A stretch of DNA of 64,000 bases from JBGAPI01 sp044221335. GTDB taxonomy: Bacteria; Pseudomonadota; Gammaproteobacteria; Xanthomonadales; Ahniellaceae. The notes beneath the pieces are model-generated. The model had not been told where the DNA came from. It saw only the letters and a program-made list of their open reading frames with translations, and did no database searches. This document shows positions 36,701 to 45,658 of this stretch, in pieces. Both the position numbers and the translations under genes were made by a program. The stretch lies in NCBI GenBank assembly GCA_044221335.1, contig JBGAPI010000024.1, positions 12,920-76,919 on the forward strand. Reading direction: 5' to 3'. How positions within the stretch are numbered: the first letter of the stretch is position 1; each line of letters opens with the position of its first letter.

Positions 36701-38849
36701 CGACGACGCTGGCGGTCGCCGACTGCGACGGATCGACGCGCCCGCCGCCAATCCGGGACACGTTGAATTTCGGCGGCGTCGCATTGCCGAACAGGGTGAC
36801 GTCGTGGGTGGCGTAGTTCATCGCCAGCGCCTTCAGCTCCTCGACCGTCCAGGTCGGATGAAGCTGACGCAGCAGCGCCATGACGCCGGCCATGTGCGGG
36901 CTGGCCATCGACGTGCCGGAGATCGTCAAGGTCCGGGTCGCGACCTGAGTGCCGGAGGGATCGGAGGCACCGGTGCAGGAACTGCCGCCGGAGGTCGCGG
37001 TGGTGCAGACGTTGCCGGTCTCGACCGACAGGATGTTGAGACCCGGCGCGGCGATGTCGGGCTTCAGGCGCAGGACGCCGGTGCCGTCGATGCGGCGCGG
37101 GCCGCGCGAGGAAAAGCTCGCTAGCGTGTCGGCGCCGTTCTGGCCGATCAGGGTGACGTTGAGGGTCGCGATGTTGGCCTTCAGCGTATTGCCGTCGGCC
37201 AGGGTCACGCGCACCGACGGAATGTTGATGGTGGGATCGGTGCCGCCCAGACCGGGCGGCGGCGTGCCCGGCGCGTTGTCGGCGATGATCACGCCGACCG
37301 CACCGGCGTTCTGTGCGTTCTTCACCTTGACGATGAAGCCGCAGGTGCCGCGATCGATCAGGGCGATGTTGCCGGCGACCGCGGCGGCGTTGGTGAGCGC
37401 GGAGCAGCCGTCGGTGGTCGACGCGCCTGCGGCGTCGGACGGGTCGAGGCCGATCACGACGCTGTGCGGACCCGGCGGACTGCCGCTCGGCACCAGCGCC
37501 GCGCCGAAGGCCGCGGAACCGGCGAGGTAGTTGCCGGCGATCGAGGCCGGCGCGTTGACCTGCACCAGCGGCGCGGTCTCGCCGCTGTCGACCGAGGCGG
37601 CCGTGGCGAGGACGCGCTGCCCGGAGCCCGGGGCGCCGCTGATGAAGAAGGTGTCGCCCGCGTTGCCGGCCGAGGCGACCACGATCACGCCGGCGGCGGC
37701 CGCGTTGTCGGAGGCGACCGCGGTGCTGTTGACGCCGCTGCCGAAGTTGGAGCCGAGCGACATGTTGATCACGTCCAGGTGGTCGGACATGTCGTTGTCG
37801 CCGTTCGGATCCATCGCCCAGTTGATCGCGTTGACCGTGAGACCGGTGCTGCCGAAGCAGCCGAACACGCGCAGCGCATAGATGCTGGCCTTCGGCGCGG
37901 TGCCCGGAGCGATCAGCAGCGGCGCATAGGTCGCCGGGCTGGAGTCGTAGGGACCGGGGAAGGTGGCGCCGCCGGTGGTCATGCCGAAGCCGGCGGCGGT
38001 GCCGGAGACATGGCTGCCGTGGCCGTTGCAATCCATCGGGTTTGGATCCGGCACCGGCGCGTTCGAGCCGTTGTAGGCGTCACCGGCGAAGTCGGTGCCG
38101 CCGACGACCTTGGCGGTCGGGAAGATGCTGCCGGCGACGGTGAAGCCGGTGGTCGCGGTGCGCTCGTTGTTGTAGTCGGCCGCGGCGGCACCCGGGCCGC
38201 CGAAGTCCGGATGCATGTAGTCGGTGCCGGTGTCGATGACGCCGAGCTTGATGCCGGTGCCGTCGGCGCCGGCCGGCAAGCCGATCGAATTGCCCCACAC
38301 GTTCGGGGTGCCGATGAAGGCAACGCTCTGCGCGCCGGTCGGGAACTCGCGCGGTACCGGCAGCACCCGCTTCACGTCGGCGATGCGCGCCAGCGCCGGG
38401 ATCTTGGCCGGGGCGACCATCACCGAGATGCCGTTCATCGCGCGTTCGACACGATAGACCTCGGTGGTTCCGAGCGCGGAGAGCGCGCCGGACAGTTCGG
38501 CCAGCGCGGCACGGTTGGTCGCGATCTGGCTGCGCCCGCGGGCGACGGCATTGATTTCGGCCTGGCGCGGCGAGACCGACTTGTCGGCCAGCGCGGCGGC
38601 ATAGACCAGGGCGGCGGCCGGCTCGTTCAGCTCGACCAGCACCTGCACGCGTCCCTGCGCGTCGGTGACGACGTCGCTCTTCGCCGGATCGAAGGCGGCG
38701 AGATCGACCTGAACCTCCGGCTCGGAGCGCGGCAGGGTGCCTGCGCTGACCGGTGCGCTGGAGGCCCCCAGCGCGGCGGCGGCCGTGAAGCCGGCGGAAA
38801 CAACGACAGCAAGGCCCCGACGCGACCAGCGCGCCCTTGAACTGACCAT
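33711..38849 (-). CDS. Very large secreted S8 (subtilisin-like) peptidase with PA and DUF11 domains
   Basis: A 1712-residue exported serine protease. It has a signal peptide (to about residue 36), an I9-type propeptide (about 60-170) and a split S8 catalytic domain. The triad is Asp206 (GVIDTGTD), His277 (NGHGSHVSG) and Ser647 (SGTSMASPHMAG). A PA domain (about 430-570) is inserted before the serine. Then come Fn3-like and jelly-roll-like parts and at least four DUF11-type adhesion repeats (about 1210-1660). The tail VPVDSTWMLTLLGVLLMLAALTRRGRIA-like segment is a short motif, a helix and a basic end. It resembles IPTL-CTERM sorting signals. The gene stands alone with its own terminator. Confidence 0.92.
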   Translation of the reverse strand: MVSSRARWSRRGLAVVVSAGFTAAAALGASSAPVSAGTLPRSEPEVQVDLAAFDPAKSDVVTDAQGRVQVLVELNEPAAALVYAAALADKSVSPRQAEINAVARGRSQIATNRAALAELSGALSALGTTEVYRVERAMNGISVMVAPAKIPALARIADVKRVLPVPREFPTGAQSVAFIGTPNVWGNSIGLPAGADGTGIKLGVIDTGTDYMHPDFGGPGAAAADYNNERTATTGFTVAGSIFPTAKVVGGTDFAGDAYNGSNAPVPDPNPMDCNGHGSHVSGTAAGFGMTTGGATFPGPYDSSPATYAPLLIAPGTAPKASIYALRVFGCFGSTGLTVNAINWAMDPNGDNDMSDHLDVINMSLGSNFGSGVNSTAVASDNAAAAGVIVVASAGNAGDTFFISGAPGSGQRVLATAASVDSGETAPLVQVNAPASIAGNYLAGSAAFGAALVPSGSPPGPHSVVIGLDPSDAAGASTTDGCSALTNAAAVAGNIALIDRGTCGFIVKVKNAQNAGAVGVIIADNAPGTPPPGLGGTDPTINIPSVRVTLADGNTLKANIATLNVTLIGQNGADTLASFSSRGPRRIDGTGVLRLKPDIAAPGLNILSVETGNVCTTATSGGSSCTGASDPSGTQVATRTLTISGTSMASPHMAGVMALLRQLHPTWTVEELKALAMNYATHDVTLFGNATPPKFNVSRIGGGRVDPSQSATASVVAFNAEDNGAVSVSFQPEVVGVTTQRKKLHVVNKGTTSQTFDLAFATVVDSPGVSFSLPGGNTVTVAGGATVDIDVQMNADAAQMDHTRDAALFATQGVQANFGDQPRNFLAEEGAYLTFSQASTLKLRVPVYMAERPSSTMSAASAIVTGGAPTGSTTIPLSGSGVCTGTLAAGPTCAATFPTDVESVVTPLELQVVSPRDPVNAPDYADIQYVGAAYIPGVGSPNINNDLVMFGVSTYGDWSTPNEVSFNICVDNNNDGVYEKVIYNANPAIFVSGASNNDNFVRIIRDTSTNGNTILGTGSFANLVSPATFDSAMHLNNVMLLAATPSQLGITSTAVTSVKYKVYACGGNNGCARTATGDRCSPAAGTFADVAAGPFTYNWAAQGVNFGGSFMREDLNGATIPVTWNTANLTANGSLGALLLHHMNKSGTRAEVVPLDTAQQADIALTAAVSAPTPAFGSNVTLTLTATNNGPNAAPSVVVSNTLPGGLSYVSDNGGGAFASANGTWTVGALASGASASLQIVATVNSSDQQCDKAVAMSVTPVDTVQDNNTASVCVLAPRTADLAVAMTAASPTALVGANVTYNITVSNSGGDTGFGLNLNEAFPAFPALNPASFVASEGVYTPATGLWNVASLGKGSTATLALTLPAPNMAGALTDQATLAGSTSDPNTANNTASATVTVLSPSNVTSTMSVAGTRIIGSNVTYTVTLANSAAYDQQNNAGPEFALTLPASLTLVSATAPTGTAIATVATNNVTWDGVVPANGSATITIVATIKNTVVAGTSISAQGTVNYDADGNGVSEATRSSDDPAVGGATDPTVFVAISPALLTATKTAAGQFVNGTPITYTIVISNSGAGTQLDNPGNEFTDVLPATLVLPSASASSGAITVVGNTVNWNGSIPPAGTVTITISAIINGSPVNQPISNQGTLSYDADGNGSNEATGLTDDPNVGGAANPTVITGAAPIQVPVDSTWMLTLLGVLLMLAALTRRGRIA

Positions 38850-38880
38850 ACGACCCCCCCAGAGAACTTGTTTTGATAGG

Positions 38881-38895
38881 CCGTTCCATGAACGG
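38881..38895. promoter_or_regulatory. Inverted repeat in the subtilase leader
   Basis: CCGTTC-CAT-GAACGG lies about 32-46 bp upstream of the subtilase start codon. It could be an operator or leader hairpin; nothing else supports a function. The rest of the 497-bp gap to 39346 holds no gene I can support, only family C palindromes at 39288-39345. Confidence 0.3.
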
Positions 38896-39346
38896 CGTCA
38901 CGGTATCGCCAGCGAACCATGGCGAAGCGGTAACTTTATCCGAGTTGGTCCGTGTGGGAACACCCGAGTCGTTACCAACCGTGACATCGCGCGTCCGAGG
39001 GTCCGGAGGAGCCCGACCGCGGTGCGTCCCGGACGGCAGGCGATCGCCCGCCTCGGGGAGGTTGCATGCAGGGCCAGCGCCTCCGCTTCCCGGCCCGATG
39101 CTCAGGCAGCGTCAGCAGGTAGGCGTGCACCGGTCGACCGGCACGCGCGCTTTCAGGCGGCGTCGCGGTGAGTGAGCTGCTTGGGCTTTTTCGGACCGCA
39201 GCTAAATCAAAGGTGGATCGGGTTGGCAGTCGGTGTCCCAAACTGGAGGGCGGTGTCCCGAACTGGAATCCGATGGGGCGCCGCGTTCGGGGCTCGCGCC
39301 CCTCCGACATCGCGGCTTGCGCCGCTCCCACAGGAGCCACGCCGCC

Positions 39347-40369
39347 TCAGCCGCGCTCCAGCAGTCGCCGCAGATCGATCATCGCGGCATTCGCCCGCGA
39401 CACATAGTTCGCCATCACCAGCGAGTGGTTGGCGAAGAAGCCGAACTGGCCGCCGTTCAGGATGATCGGGCTGTTGACCGGCGCTTGCGCCTCGTCGAGC
39501 TCGCGGATGATCTGCTCGAGGCTCACCAGCGCGTTCTTGTCCTTCAGGACCGGCGCGAAGTCGATCGCGACGGCGCGCAGGATGTGGTTCAGCGCATAGG
39601 TCGTGCCGCGCGCTTCGTAGAACACGTCGTCGACCTTGAGCCACGGCGTGCGCACGTAGGCCGGATCGCTGCCGGGCGTGGACTGCGTCGCCGACGGGTC
39701 GCCGGCGAGATCGGTGTTGAGCCGCTCCTGGCCGACGCTCGCCGACAGTCGCTGCGACAGCGAGCCGAGCCGCTTCTCCACCAGCGCGAGATAGGCCGCG
39801 AGGTTGTCGGCCCGCGCGTAGAACTGGGCCTGCGGTTCCTTCGGATCGGACAGGCGCTTCAGATACGCCTCCATCCGTTCGGCCGCCTTGTTGTACTGGC
39901 TCTCGGTCGACGGAATGAACCAGCGGCGGTGCTGGTAGCTGTAGTAGTTGAAGGCCTCGCGCAGGTCGGCGTCCTCCACCGACTGCGACTGCGAGCGCGA
40001 GAAGTCGTTGCGCATCGCGAGCGAGAGGTCGCGCAACTGCAGCACCACGCCGTACTCCCAGTTCGGGAGGTCGTCCATCAGCACGCCGGGCGGCAGGATG
40101 TCGTTGGCGAGGTAGCCGCCGCGCTTGTCGAGCAGGACGCGGGTGAGGCGGATGGTGGCGACCGTGGTCGCGCTGCCGGTCACGGTTTTCTCGTCGTGCT
40201 CGCGCGCATAGTCGGCCGTGGCGGCGGCGACATCGAAGGCCGGCGGCTCGCTGCTCCACCACCACATCAGGGCGGCGAACGGGGACACCACGATGGTCGT
40301 CGCGGCCAGCCAGCGCAGCCAGCGGCGGCGCGGTCGTTCAGTCGGGGTTGCGTCCATGAGTCGCTTCAT
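39347..40369 (-). CDS. DUF2333 family membrane protein
   Basis: A 340-residue protein with a basic N-terminus and one transmembrane helix (about residues 20-40, WLAATTIVVSPFAALMWWW). The large remainder matches the DUF2333 family, with segments such as GGYLANDILPPGVLMDDLPNWEYG and HILRAVAIDFAPVLKDKNALV. The family is found in many gammaproteobacteria and has no known role. A signal-anchored periplasmic orientation is likely. It is divergent to the esterase gene, with 66 bp between starts. Confidence 0.85.
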   Translation of the reverse strand: MKRLMDATPTERPRRRWLRWLAATTIVVSPFAALMWWWSSEPPAFDVAAATADYAREHDEKTVTGSATTVATIRLTRVLLDKRGGYLANDILPPGVLMDDLPNWEYGVVLQLRDLSLAMRNDFSRSQSQSVEDADLREAFNYYSYQHRRWFIPSTESQYNKAAERMEAYLKRLSDPKEPQAQFYARADNLAAYLALVEKRLGSLSQRLSASVGQERLNTDLAGDPSATQSTPGSDPAYVRTPWLKVDDVFYEARGTTYALNHILRAVAIDFAPVLKDKNALVSLEQIIRELDEAQAPVNSPIILNGGQFGFFANHSLVMANYVSRANAAMIDLRRLLERG

Positions 40370-40435
40370 ACCGCAATCCGCCGGCGCTTGTCAGTGGCGG
40401 AGGATCGTCCCTTGAAACCGGATACGCTGCCATTC

Positions 40436-41287
40436 ATGTCGTCTCGGTACTTCCTGGCCACTGCGATCGCGATGCTCCCCCTGGCACCCGTGGCGGCGAA
40501 CGCCGCGACGGGCGGAACGGTGGGCGGCTTCGAGTGCCTCGCCGCCGGCGACGGAATGTTCCTGGACAGCTTCGACGACGGCGCCGCGTCGTCCGCCGAC
40601 GCCAGCAACGGCAGCGGCGGCGCGACCGGCAGCAGCACCCGCATGATCAGCGTGAACTTCGTCAGCCGCGAGTTCTTCCTGCGCGTGCCTCCCGGCTATA
40701 CCCCGACCCGCGCCTACCCGCTGCTGATCGCGCTGCACGGCTCCGCGCCACCGACACAGATCGCGGCCTACGCCTCGGGAACGCGCGACAGCTGGGCCGC
40801 GAGCGCCGACGCGTCCGGCTACATCGTGATCGCGCCCGAGGCCTCCGGCGCCAATGGCGGCTGGGAGCCCGCGACCGACTACAACACCATCGGCGCGGCG
40901 ATCAGCGACACCGAGGCGCGCTACAACATCGACCGCCACCGCATCCTGCTGTGGGGTTTCTCCGCCGGCGGTCACGTCGCCCACGACCTCGCGCTGTCCA
41001 ACGCCAACTACTTCGCCGCGTACTCGGTCAGCGCCGGCGCGCTCGACGCCTATGCCGGCGGCGGCGCGCCCGCGGCAGCCGCCCGCCATATCCCGGTCGA
41101 CATCCACATCGGCACCTCCGACCCGCTGCTGCCCTATGCGCAGAACGACTATTTGCGCTTCCTCAACGCGGGCTGGGCTCCGGGCGGGAACCTCAACTAC
41201 GTCGCCTTCAACGGCGGGCACGTCTACTCGGTCGCGCAGACCGCGGAGATCTGGAAATTCCTCTGCCCCTGGACGGTGTCCCCCTGA
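40436..41287 (+). CDS. Secreted PHB-depolymerase-like esterase
   Basis: A 283-residue alpha/beta hydrolase with a signal peptide (about residues 1-24). A low-complexity Gly/Ser/Ala linker (about 45-65) follows. The catalytic domain has the oxyanion region LLIALHGSAPP and the nucleophile elbow WGFSAGGH (Ser about 183). The acid region is HIGTSDPLLP, and the His is probably in FNGGHVYS. It resembles the LpqC/PHB depolymerase esterase group, which cleaves polyhydroxyalkanoates or feruloyl esters. The short linker segment DGMFLDSFDDG recalls a motif common at the ends of secreted proteins in this group and is also seen in the beta-helix protein at 42.7 kb. Confidence 0.82.
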   Translation: MSSRYFLATAIAMLPLAPVAANAATGGTVGGFECLAAGDGMFLDSFDDGAASSADASNGSGGATGSSTRMISVNFVSREFFLRVPPGYTPTRAYPLLIALHGSAPPTQIAAYASGTRDSWAASADASGYIVIAPEASGANGGWEPATDYNTIGAAISDTEARYNIDRHRILLWGFSAGGHVAHDLALSNANYFAAYSVSAGALDAYAGGGAPAAAARHIPVDIHIGTSDPLLPYAQNDYLRFLNAGWAPGGNLNYVAFNGGHVYSVAQTAEIWKFLCPWTVSP

Positions 41288-41500
41288 TCGTGGGAGGGGC
41301 ACGAGCCCCGATATGGGAGCGGCGCAAGCCATCGCTCCAATGAAGTATCGGTTCGCGCGTGGCGCGACGATCACTCTTCCGCTCGCGGGATGGGAAACGG
41401 GGCGTGGGCGAGGGGCGCAAACCCCGACCGAAAGGCCAGTCGAGAGGAAGAGCATCGGGGCTCGCGCCCCTCCCACAACTGACGGTGCGTCCATGACGCA
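41288..41500. repeat. Family C palindrome cluster
   Basis: Several units, including GGGAGGGGCACGAGCCCCGA, GGGAGCGGCGCAAGCCATCG and GGGGCTCGCGCCCCTCCC, fill the gap between the esterase and the next acetyltransferase. The outermost pair (about 41290 and 41480) are inverted copies. Confidence 0.75.
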
Positions 41501-41541
41501 CCCTACTCGGCTACGCTCGCCGACCCGACGAGCCCTCCCGC

Positions 41542-42084
41542 ATGCTGCCGACCACCGACCGCCTCTCGCTGCGCCGCTTCACCGAATCCGACCTCGACCT
41601 GCTGGTCGCGCTGTACGGCGACGAGCGCGTCGCCCGAATGATCGGGGGCGTGAAGACACCGTCGCAGTGCGCCGAGATGCTGCGCGAGCGCATCCTCAAG
41701 TACTACGACGACAATCCCGGCCTCGGCGTCTGGGTCACCACGATCGTCGCCACCGGCGAGCGGATCGGCATGCACCTTCTGAACCACATCCAGGGCGAGA
41801 CCTTCATCCAGGTCGGCTATTCGCTGCTGCCGAGCCACTGGGGCAAGGGTTATGCGACCGAGATGGCCGAGGCGGTGGTGCGCTACGGCTACACCGACCT
41901 CGCGTTGCCGCAGATCGTCGCGATCACCAACCTCGACAACGTCGGGTCGCAGCAGGTGCTGACCAAGGTCGGCCTCGTTCGCGACGGCGAGCGCGCGTTC
42001 GCCCACCCCGCCTACGTGGAGGCAGGGCCCTTGGCCTGGTTCGTCTCCGAGCGCGAGCGCTGGCTTGCGGCTTCGCACGCCTAG
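41542..42084 (+). CDS. GNAT-family acetyltransferase (RimJ/RimL-like)
   Basis: A 180-residue protein with the typical opening TDRLSLRRFTESDLDLLVAL. The acetyl-CoA site is in YSLLPSHWGKGYATEMAEA, followed by ITNLDNVGSQQVLTKVGL. This pattern is that of the Acetyltransf_3 group, which acetylates ribosomal proteins, antibiotics or small amines. The substrate cannot be predicted. It lies alone between a repeat cluster and a small membrane protein gene. Confidence 0.9.
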   Translation: MLPTTDRLSLRRFTESDLDLLVALYGDERVARMIGGVKTPSQCAEMLRERILKYYDDNPGLGVWVTTIVATGERIGMHLLNHIQGETFIQVGYSLLPSHWGKGYATEMAEAVVRYGYTDLALPQIVAITNLDNVGSQQVLTKVGLVRDGERAFAHPAYVEAGPLAWFVSERERWLAASHA

Positions 42085-42172
42085 CCCGCCGCAATTGTTT
42101 AGGATTGTAAAGTCGCAGCGTGAGCGCGAATCGCTACGCTCAGCGCCACCCTGAGCCGTGGTTCGAATCACG

Positions 42173-42583
42173 ATGGACAATCCCTACCAGCCGCCTGTCG
42201 CCGCCCTGTCGACCCCCGAGGTCGAGATCCCCGACGAACTCGCGAAGGACATCCGCAACGGCTGGGTCGCCGCCTGCATTTCGGGTGTCTTCACGCTGGT
42301 CATCGTGCTGATCGCGGTGTCCGGCACGCCGATCCTCAACTTCGACGCCTGGGCCTTCCTCGATGTCGCCCTGATCTTCGGCCTGGCCTTCGGCGTCTAC
42401 CGCAGGAGCCGCGTGGCCTCGACCATCCTGCTGATCTATTTCGTGATCTCGAAGATCCTGCTGATCGTCGCGTCCGGCCAGGCGAGCGGCATCGTGATGG
42501 CGATCATCTTCGGCATGTACTACACCAAGGCGATGATCGCGACCTACAAGATCCAGGCCCTGCAGAAGGCGACGCTGATCTGA
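42173..42583 (+). CDS. Small four-helix membrane protein
   Basis: A 136-residue protein opening MDNPYQPP, the N-terminal sequence of a common group of small inner-membrane proteins. About four hydrophobic segments follow from residue 30 (for example ACISGVFTLVIVLIAVSG and FLDVALIFGLAFGVY). No function is known. The ATG was preferred to an in-frame GTG five codons earlier because MDNPYQPP is the family start. Confidence 0.75.
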   Translation: MDNPYQPPVAALSTPEVEIPDELAKDIRNGWVAACISGVFTLVIVLIAVSGTPILNFDAWAFLDVALIFGLAFGVYRRSRVASTILLIYFVISKILLIVASGQASGIVMAIIFGMYYTKAMIATYKIQALQKATLI

Positions 42584-42689
42584 AGCGGCGGAGACCGAAC
42601 CTGGAACCCGACGCGCGCGCGGTCGAACACTCCGCACCCGGGTCCGCCACGCTACGCTGACCGAACGAGTCTGATTTCCTGGCGAATCC

Positions 42690-43967
42690 ATGCACTTGCC
42701 CGCCTTTCTGACGCGCGGACTGCTCGCAGTCGCGCTTCTGTCGTTCCTGTCGGCGTCGCCGGCGCGATCGGCGACCTGGACGGTCACCAGTCTGGCCGAC
42801 ACGGTCGTGCCGAGTGCCGGCAATTGCGGAGCCAATCTCTGCCCGACGCTGCGCGAGGCGCTGCTGGCGAGCAGCGCGAACGACACCATCGTGTTCTCGG
42901 CCGACGGCACGCTGTCGCTGAGCGGCGGCATGCTGTCGGTGACCAAGAACCTGACGATCGACGGCAGCGGGCACTCGGTGACGATCGACGGCAACCACGC
43001 CGTGACGGTCGTCAGCGTGAATGCCGGAGTCTTCGCGACCTTCATCGGCCTCGACCTTCGCAACGGCCAGGGTGGCGTGGCGGATCTGATGCCCGGCAAC
43101 ATCCAGAACGACGGCCACCTGGAGCTCGACCACTGCCGCGTCGGCGGCGGCAACACGACCTTCGGTGGTGGCGGCGGCATCAACAATCACGGCACGCTGC
43201 GCCTGCTCTCGAGCACGCTCGACGACAATCACAGCAACACCAGCCGCGGAAAGGGCGGCGGCGTCCAGAACCAGTTCGGCGGCAGCGTCACACTGATCGA
43301 CAGCGTCGCCTCGAACAACAGTTCGGGCAATTTCGGCGGCGGCTTCTACAGCGAGGAGACCGGCTCGATCCAGCTGATCCGCAGTGCGCTCATCGGCAAC
43401 TCCGCCGCCAGCATCGGTGGCGGCGCATCCAACTTCGGCGGCCACTTCGAGTCCGTCAACAGCACGCTGACCGGAAACTCCTCGCCGAACGGCGGTGCGA
43501 TCTACAACTCCGGCGACGTCCTCCTCGTCTTCAGTACGCTGGCCGGCAACGTCGGCGGCGTCGCCGGCGACGATGACGTGCAGAACCGCCCCGGCGGCAG
43601 CGTCCTGCTGGCCAGTTCGCTGGTCACCGGTTGCCTCAACCTGGGCGCCGTCAACGACCAGGGCGGCAATCTCGATTCCGGCACGAGCTGTCTCGGAAAC
43701 GCGCCCCTGAACGCCACGTCGCGCAGCAGCACTGCGCTGAACCTCGCCCCGCTCGCGAACTACGGTGGCCCGACCCCCACGATGCCGCCGCGTTCCGACA
43801 GCGCCGCCCTCGACACCGGCAACGACGCGAACTGCGCGGCGGTGCCGACCGTCGGCATCGACCAGCGCGGCGTCCGGCGACCGCAGGGGGCGCACTGCGA
43901 TGCGGGCGCCGTCGAACTCAGCGACGCGATGTTCGGCGACAGCTTCGAGGCCCTACCCGCACGGTGA
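42690..43967 (+). CDS. Secreted right-handed beta-helix protein (choice-of-anchor Q type)
   Basis: A 425-residue exported protein with a signal peptide (cut near SPARS, about residue 27). The region after it, CPTLREALLASSANDTIVF, is the CSLREAI-type motif that opens parallel beta-helix proteins. Many short N/G-rich coils follow (for example GGGASNFGGHFESVNSTLTGNSS). The C-terminal part has PRSDSAALDTGND and DQRGVRRPQGAHCDAGAVE, the 'choice-of-anchor Q' signature. It ends MFGDSFEALPAR, a short tail also typical for this bacterial group. A surface or extracellular adhesin-like role is likely. Confidence 0.85.
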   Translation: MHLPAFLTRGLLAVALLSFLSASPARSATWTVTSLADTVVPSAGNCGANLCPTLREALLASSANDTIVFSADGTLSLSGGMLSVTKNLTIDGSGHSVTIDGNHAVTVVSVNAGVFATFIGLDLRNGQGGVADLMPGNIQNDGHLELDHCRVGGGNTTFGGGGGINNHGTLRLLSSTLDDNHSNTSRGKGGGVQNQFGGSVTLIDSVASNNSSGNFGGGFYSEETGSIQLIRSALIGNSAASIGGGASNFGGHFESVNSTLTGNSSPNGGAIYNSGDVLLVFSTLAGNVGGVAGDDDVQNRPGGSVLLASSLVTGCLNLGAVNDQGGNLDSGTSCLGNAPLNATSRSSTALNLAPLANYGGPTPTMPPRSDSAALDTGNDANCAAVPTVGIDQRGVRRPQGAHCDAGAVELSDAMFGDSFEALPAR

Positions 43968-44040
43968 CGCGGATCCGCGCGGCGGCGGCGACGGCTTCCG
44001 TTCCGTCGCGCACACGGGGAGGGTGACCGCCCCTGACCGG

Positions 44041-44073
44041 ACCGCCTCGCGACGGCGCGCAATGCGCGCCCTA
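44041..44073. repeat. Family B palindrome at the phoH stop
   Basis: CGACGGCGCGCAATGCGCGCCCTAC forms a hairpin. Its right edge is the reverse complement of the phoH stop codon. Confidence 0.8.
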
Positions 44074-45471
44074 CAACTGCTCGGAAGCGAAATCCGCCAG
44101 CCGCGAGCGCTCACCGCGACGCAGGGTGAAGTGTGCGGAATGCTCCCAGCCCTTGAAGCGGTCGACCGCATAGGTGAGGCCGGACGTCGTCTCGGTCAGG
44201 TAGGGCGTGTCGATCTGTTCGACGTTGCCGAGGCAGACCATCTTGGTGCCCTCGCCGGCGCGGGTGAGCAGGGTCTTCATCTGCTTCGGCGTCAGGTTCT
44301 GCGCCTCGTCGATGATCACGTAGCGCGACAGGAAGGTGCGGCCGCGCATGAAGTTCATCGAGCGTATTTTTACCCGTGACGCGAGCAGGTCGTTCGTGGC
44401 GGCACGCCCCCATGCGCCGCCCTCGCTCGGGTTCGCCAGAACTTCGAGGTTGTCCGTGAGCGCCCCCATCCACGGCGTCATCTTCTCCTCCTCGGTGCCC
44501 GGCAGGAAGCCGATGTCCTCGCCGACCGAGACCGTCGCGCGGGTCATGATGATCTCGCGGTAGCGCTGCTGATCCAGCACCTGCGCGAGCCCCGCGGCGA
44601 GCGCCAGCAGGGTCTTGCCGGTGCCGGCGGTGCCGAGCAGCGTGACGAAGTCGACGTCCGGGTCCATCAGCGCGTTCAGTGCGAAGTTCTGCTCGCGGTT
44701 GCGCGCGTGGATGCCCCAGACCTGGTGGCTGCCGCCCTCGTAGTCGTCGAGGATCTGCAGGATCGCCTTGCCGTCCGCCATCTTCGAGACCCGGAACTCC
44801 GGCTGCTCGGAGTCCGCGAAGTACAGGCACTGGTGCGGATGCCAGTCCTCGTCCTTCCGGAGCTTCACCTCGTAGTAGGTGCGCCCCTTCTCCATCCACG
44901 AGCGCAGATCCTTCTCGTGGCGCGACCAGAAGTTCTCCGGCAGTTCGGCGTGACCGGTATAGAGCAGCGAGAAGTCGTCGAGCGCGCGGTCGTTCTCGTA
45001 GTCCTCGGCGGCGATGCCGAAGATCGAGGCCTTGATCCGGAGGTTGATGTCCTTCGACACCAGCACCACCGGCATCCCGGACTTGCCGTCGCGCAGCGAC
45101 AGTACGGCGGCGAGGATCTGGTTGTCCGGCACTCCGGATTTCAGCGTGCCGGGCTTGAACTTGGGCGGCGTGGTCTGGAAGCGCAGCGTGCCGACGGCGC
45201 CTTGCCGGAGCCGGAGCGCCTTCGGCCGCACCAGCTGCAGGCCCTGCTCGATGCGGTCGGCGCCGTTCTCCTCGATCAGTTCGTTGATGAAGCGGCTGGC
45301 CTGACGGGCGTTGCGGCTGACTTCGGAGGTGCCCTTCTTGGCGTGGTCGAGTTCCTCCAGCACGGTCATCGGGATGAAGACATCGTGTTCCTCGAAGCGA
45401 TACAGCGCGGTCGGGTCGTGCATCAGCACGTTGGTGTCGAGCACGTAGATACGCTTCTTGGCCGCCATCAT
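44071..45471 (-). CDS. PIN domain-PhoH family ATPase (YlaK-like)
   Basis: A 466-residue protein joining a PIN ribonuclease fold (about residues 8-150, YVLDTNVLMHDP with acidic Asp12) to a PhoH-type P-loop ATPase (about 235-460). Walker A is LLGTAGTGKTLLAL and Walker B is VIIDEAQNLTPKQMKTLL. Such PIN-PhoH (PhoH2-like) proteins are thought to unwind and cleave RNA. The ATG was chosen at MMAAKKRIYVLD. The TAG stop is the edge of a family B palindrome that lies between it and the convergent beta-helix gene. Confidence 0.93.
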   Translation of the reverse strand: MMAAKKRIYVLDTNVLMHDPTALYRFEEHDVFIPMTVLEELDHAKKGTSEVSRNARQASRFINELIEENGADRIEQGLQLVRPKALRLRQGAVGTLRFQTTPPKFKPGTLKSGVPDNQILAAVLSLRDGKSGMPVVLVSKDINLRIKASIFGIAAEDYENDRALDDFSLLYTGHAELPENFWSRHEKDLRSWMEKGRTYYEVKLRKDEDWHPHQCLYFADSEQPEFRVSKMADGKAILQILDDYEGGSHQVWGIHARNREQNFALNALMDPDVDFVTLLGTAGTGKTLLALAAGLAQVLDQQRYREIIMTRATVSVGEDIGFLPGTEEEKMTPWMGALTDNLEVLANPSEGGAWGRAATNDLLASRVKIRSMNFMRGRTFLSRYVIIDEAQNLTPKQMKTLLTRAGEGTKMVCLGNVEQIDTPYLTETTSGLTYAVDRFKGWEHSAHFTLRRGERSRLADFASEQL

Positions 45472-45658
45472 GCGTGATTTCTCCCGGTGCTTGCGTGGCT
45501 GGAACGAAACGGTCCTCGCCGGAGCGCGGACCGGTACTGCGGAACGGGGACGATCGCGCGTGCGACCGCGAGCGGACCCGGCGCCGCCGCCGCGCGGTCG
45601 GCGCGGAGTGCGGGGCGGGTCTGCTGCGTGCGGTCGGTCAAGGGCGCGGGAAGCTCGG

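Noticed and set aside
35424..37124. 566-codon plus-strand frame opposite the subtilase gene
   Set aside because: Antisense shadow of a real gene whose catalytic domains are clear on the minus strand.
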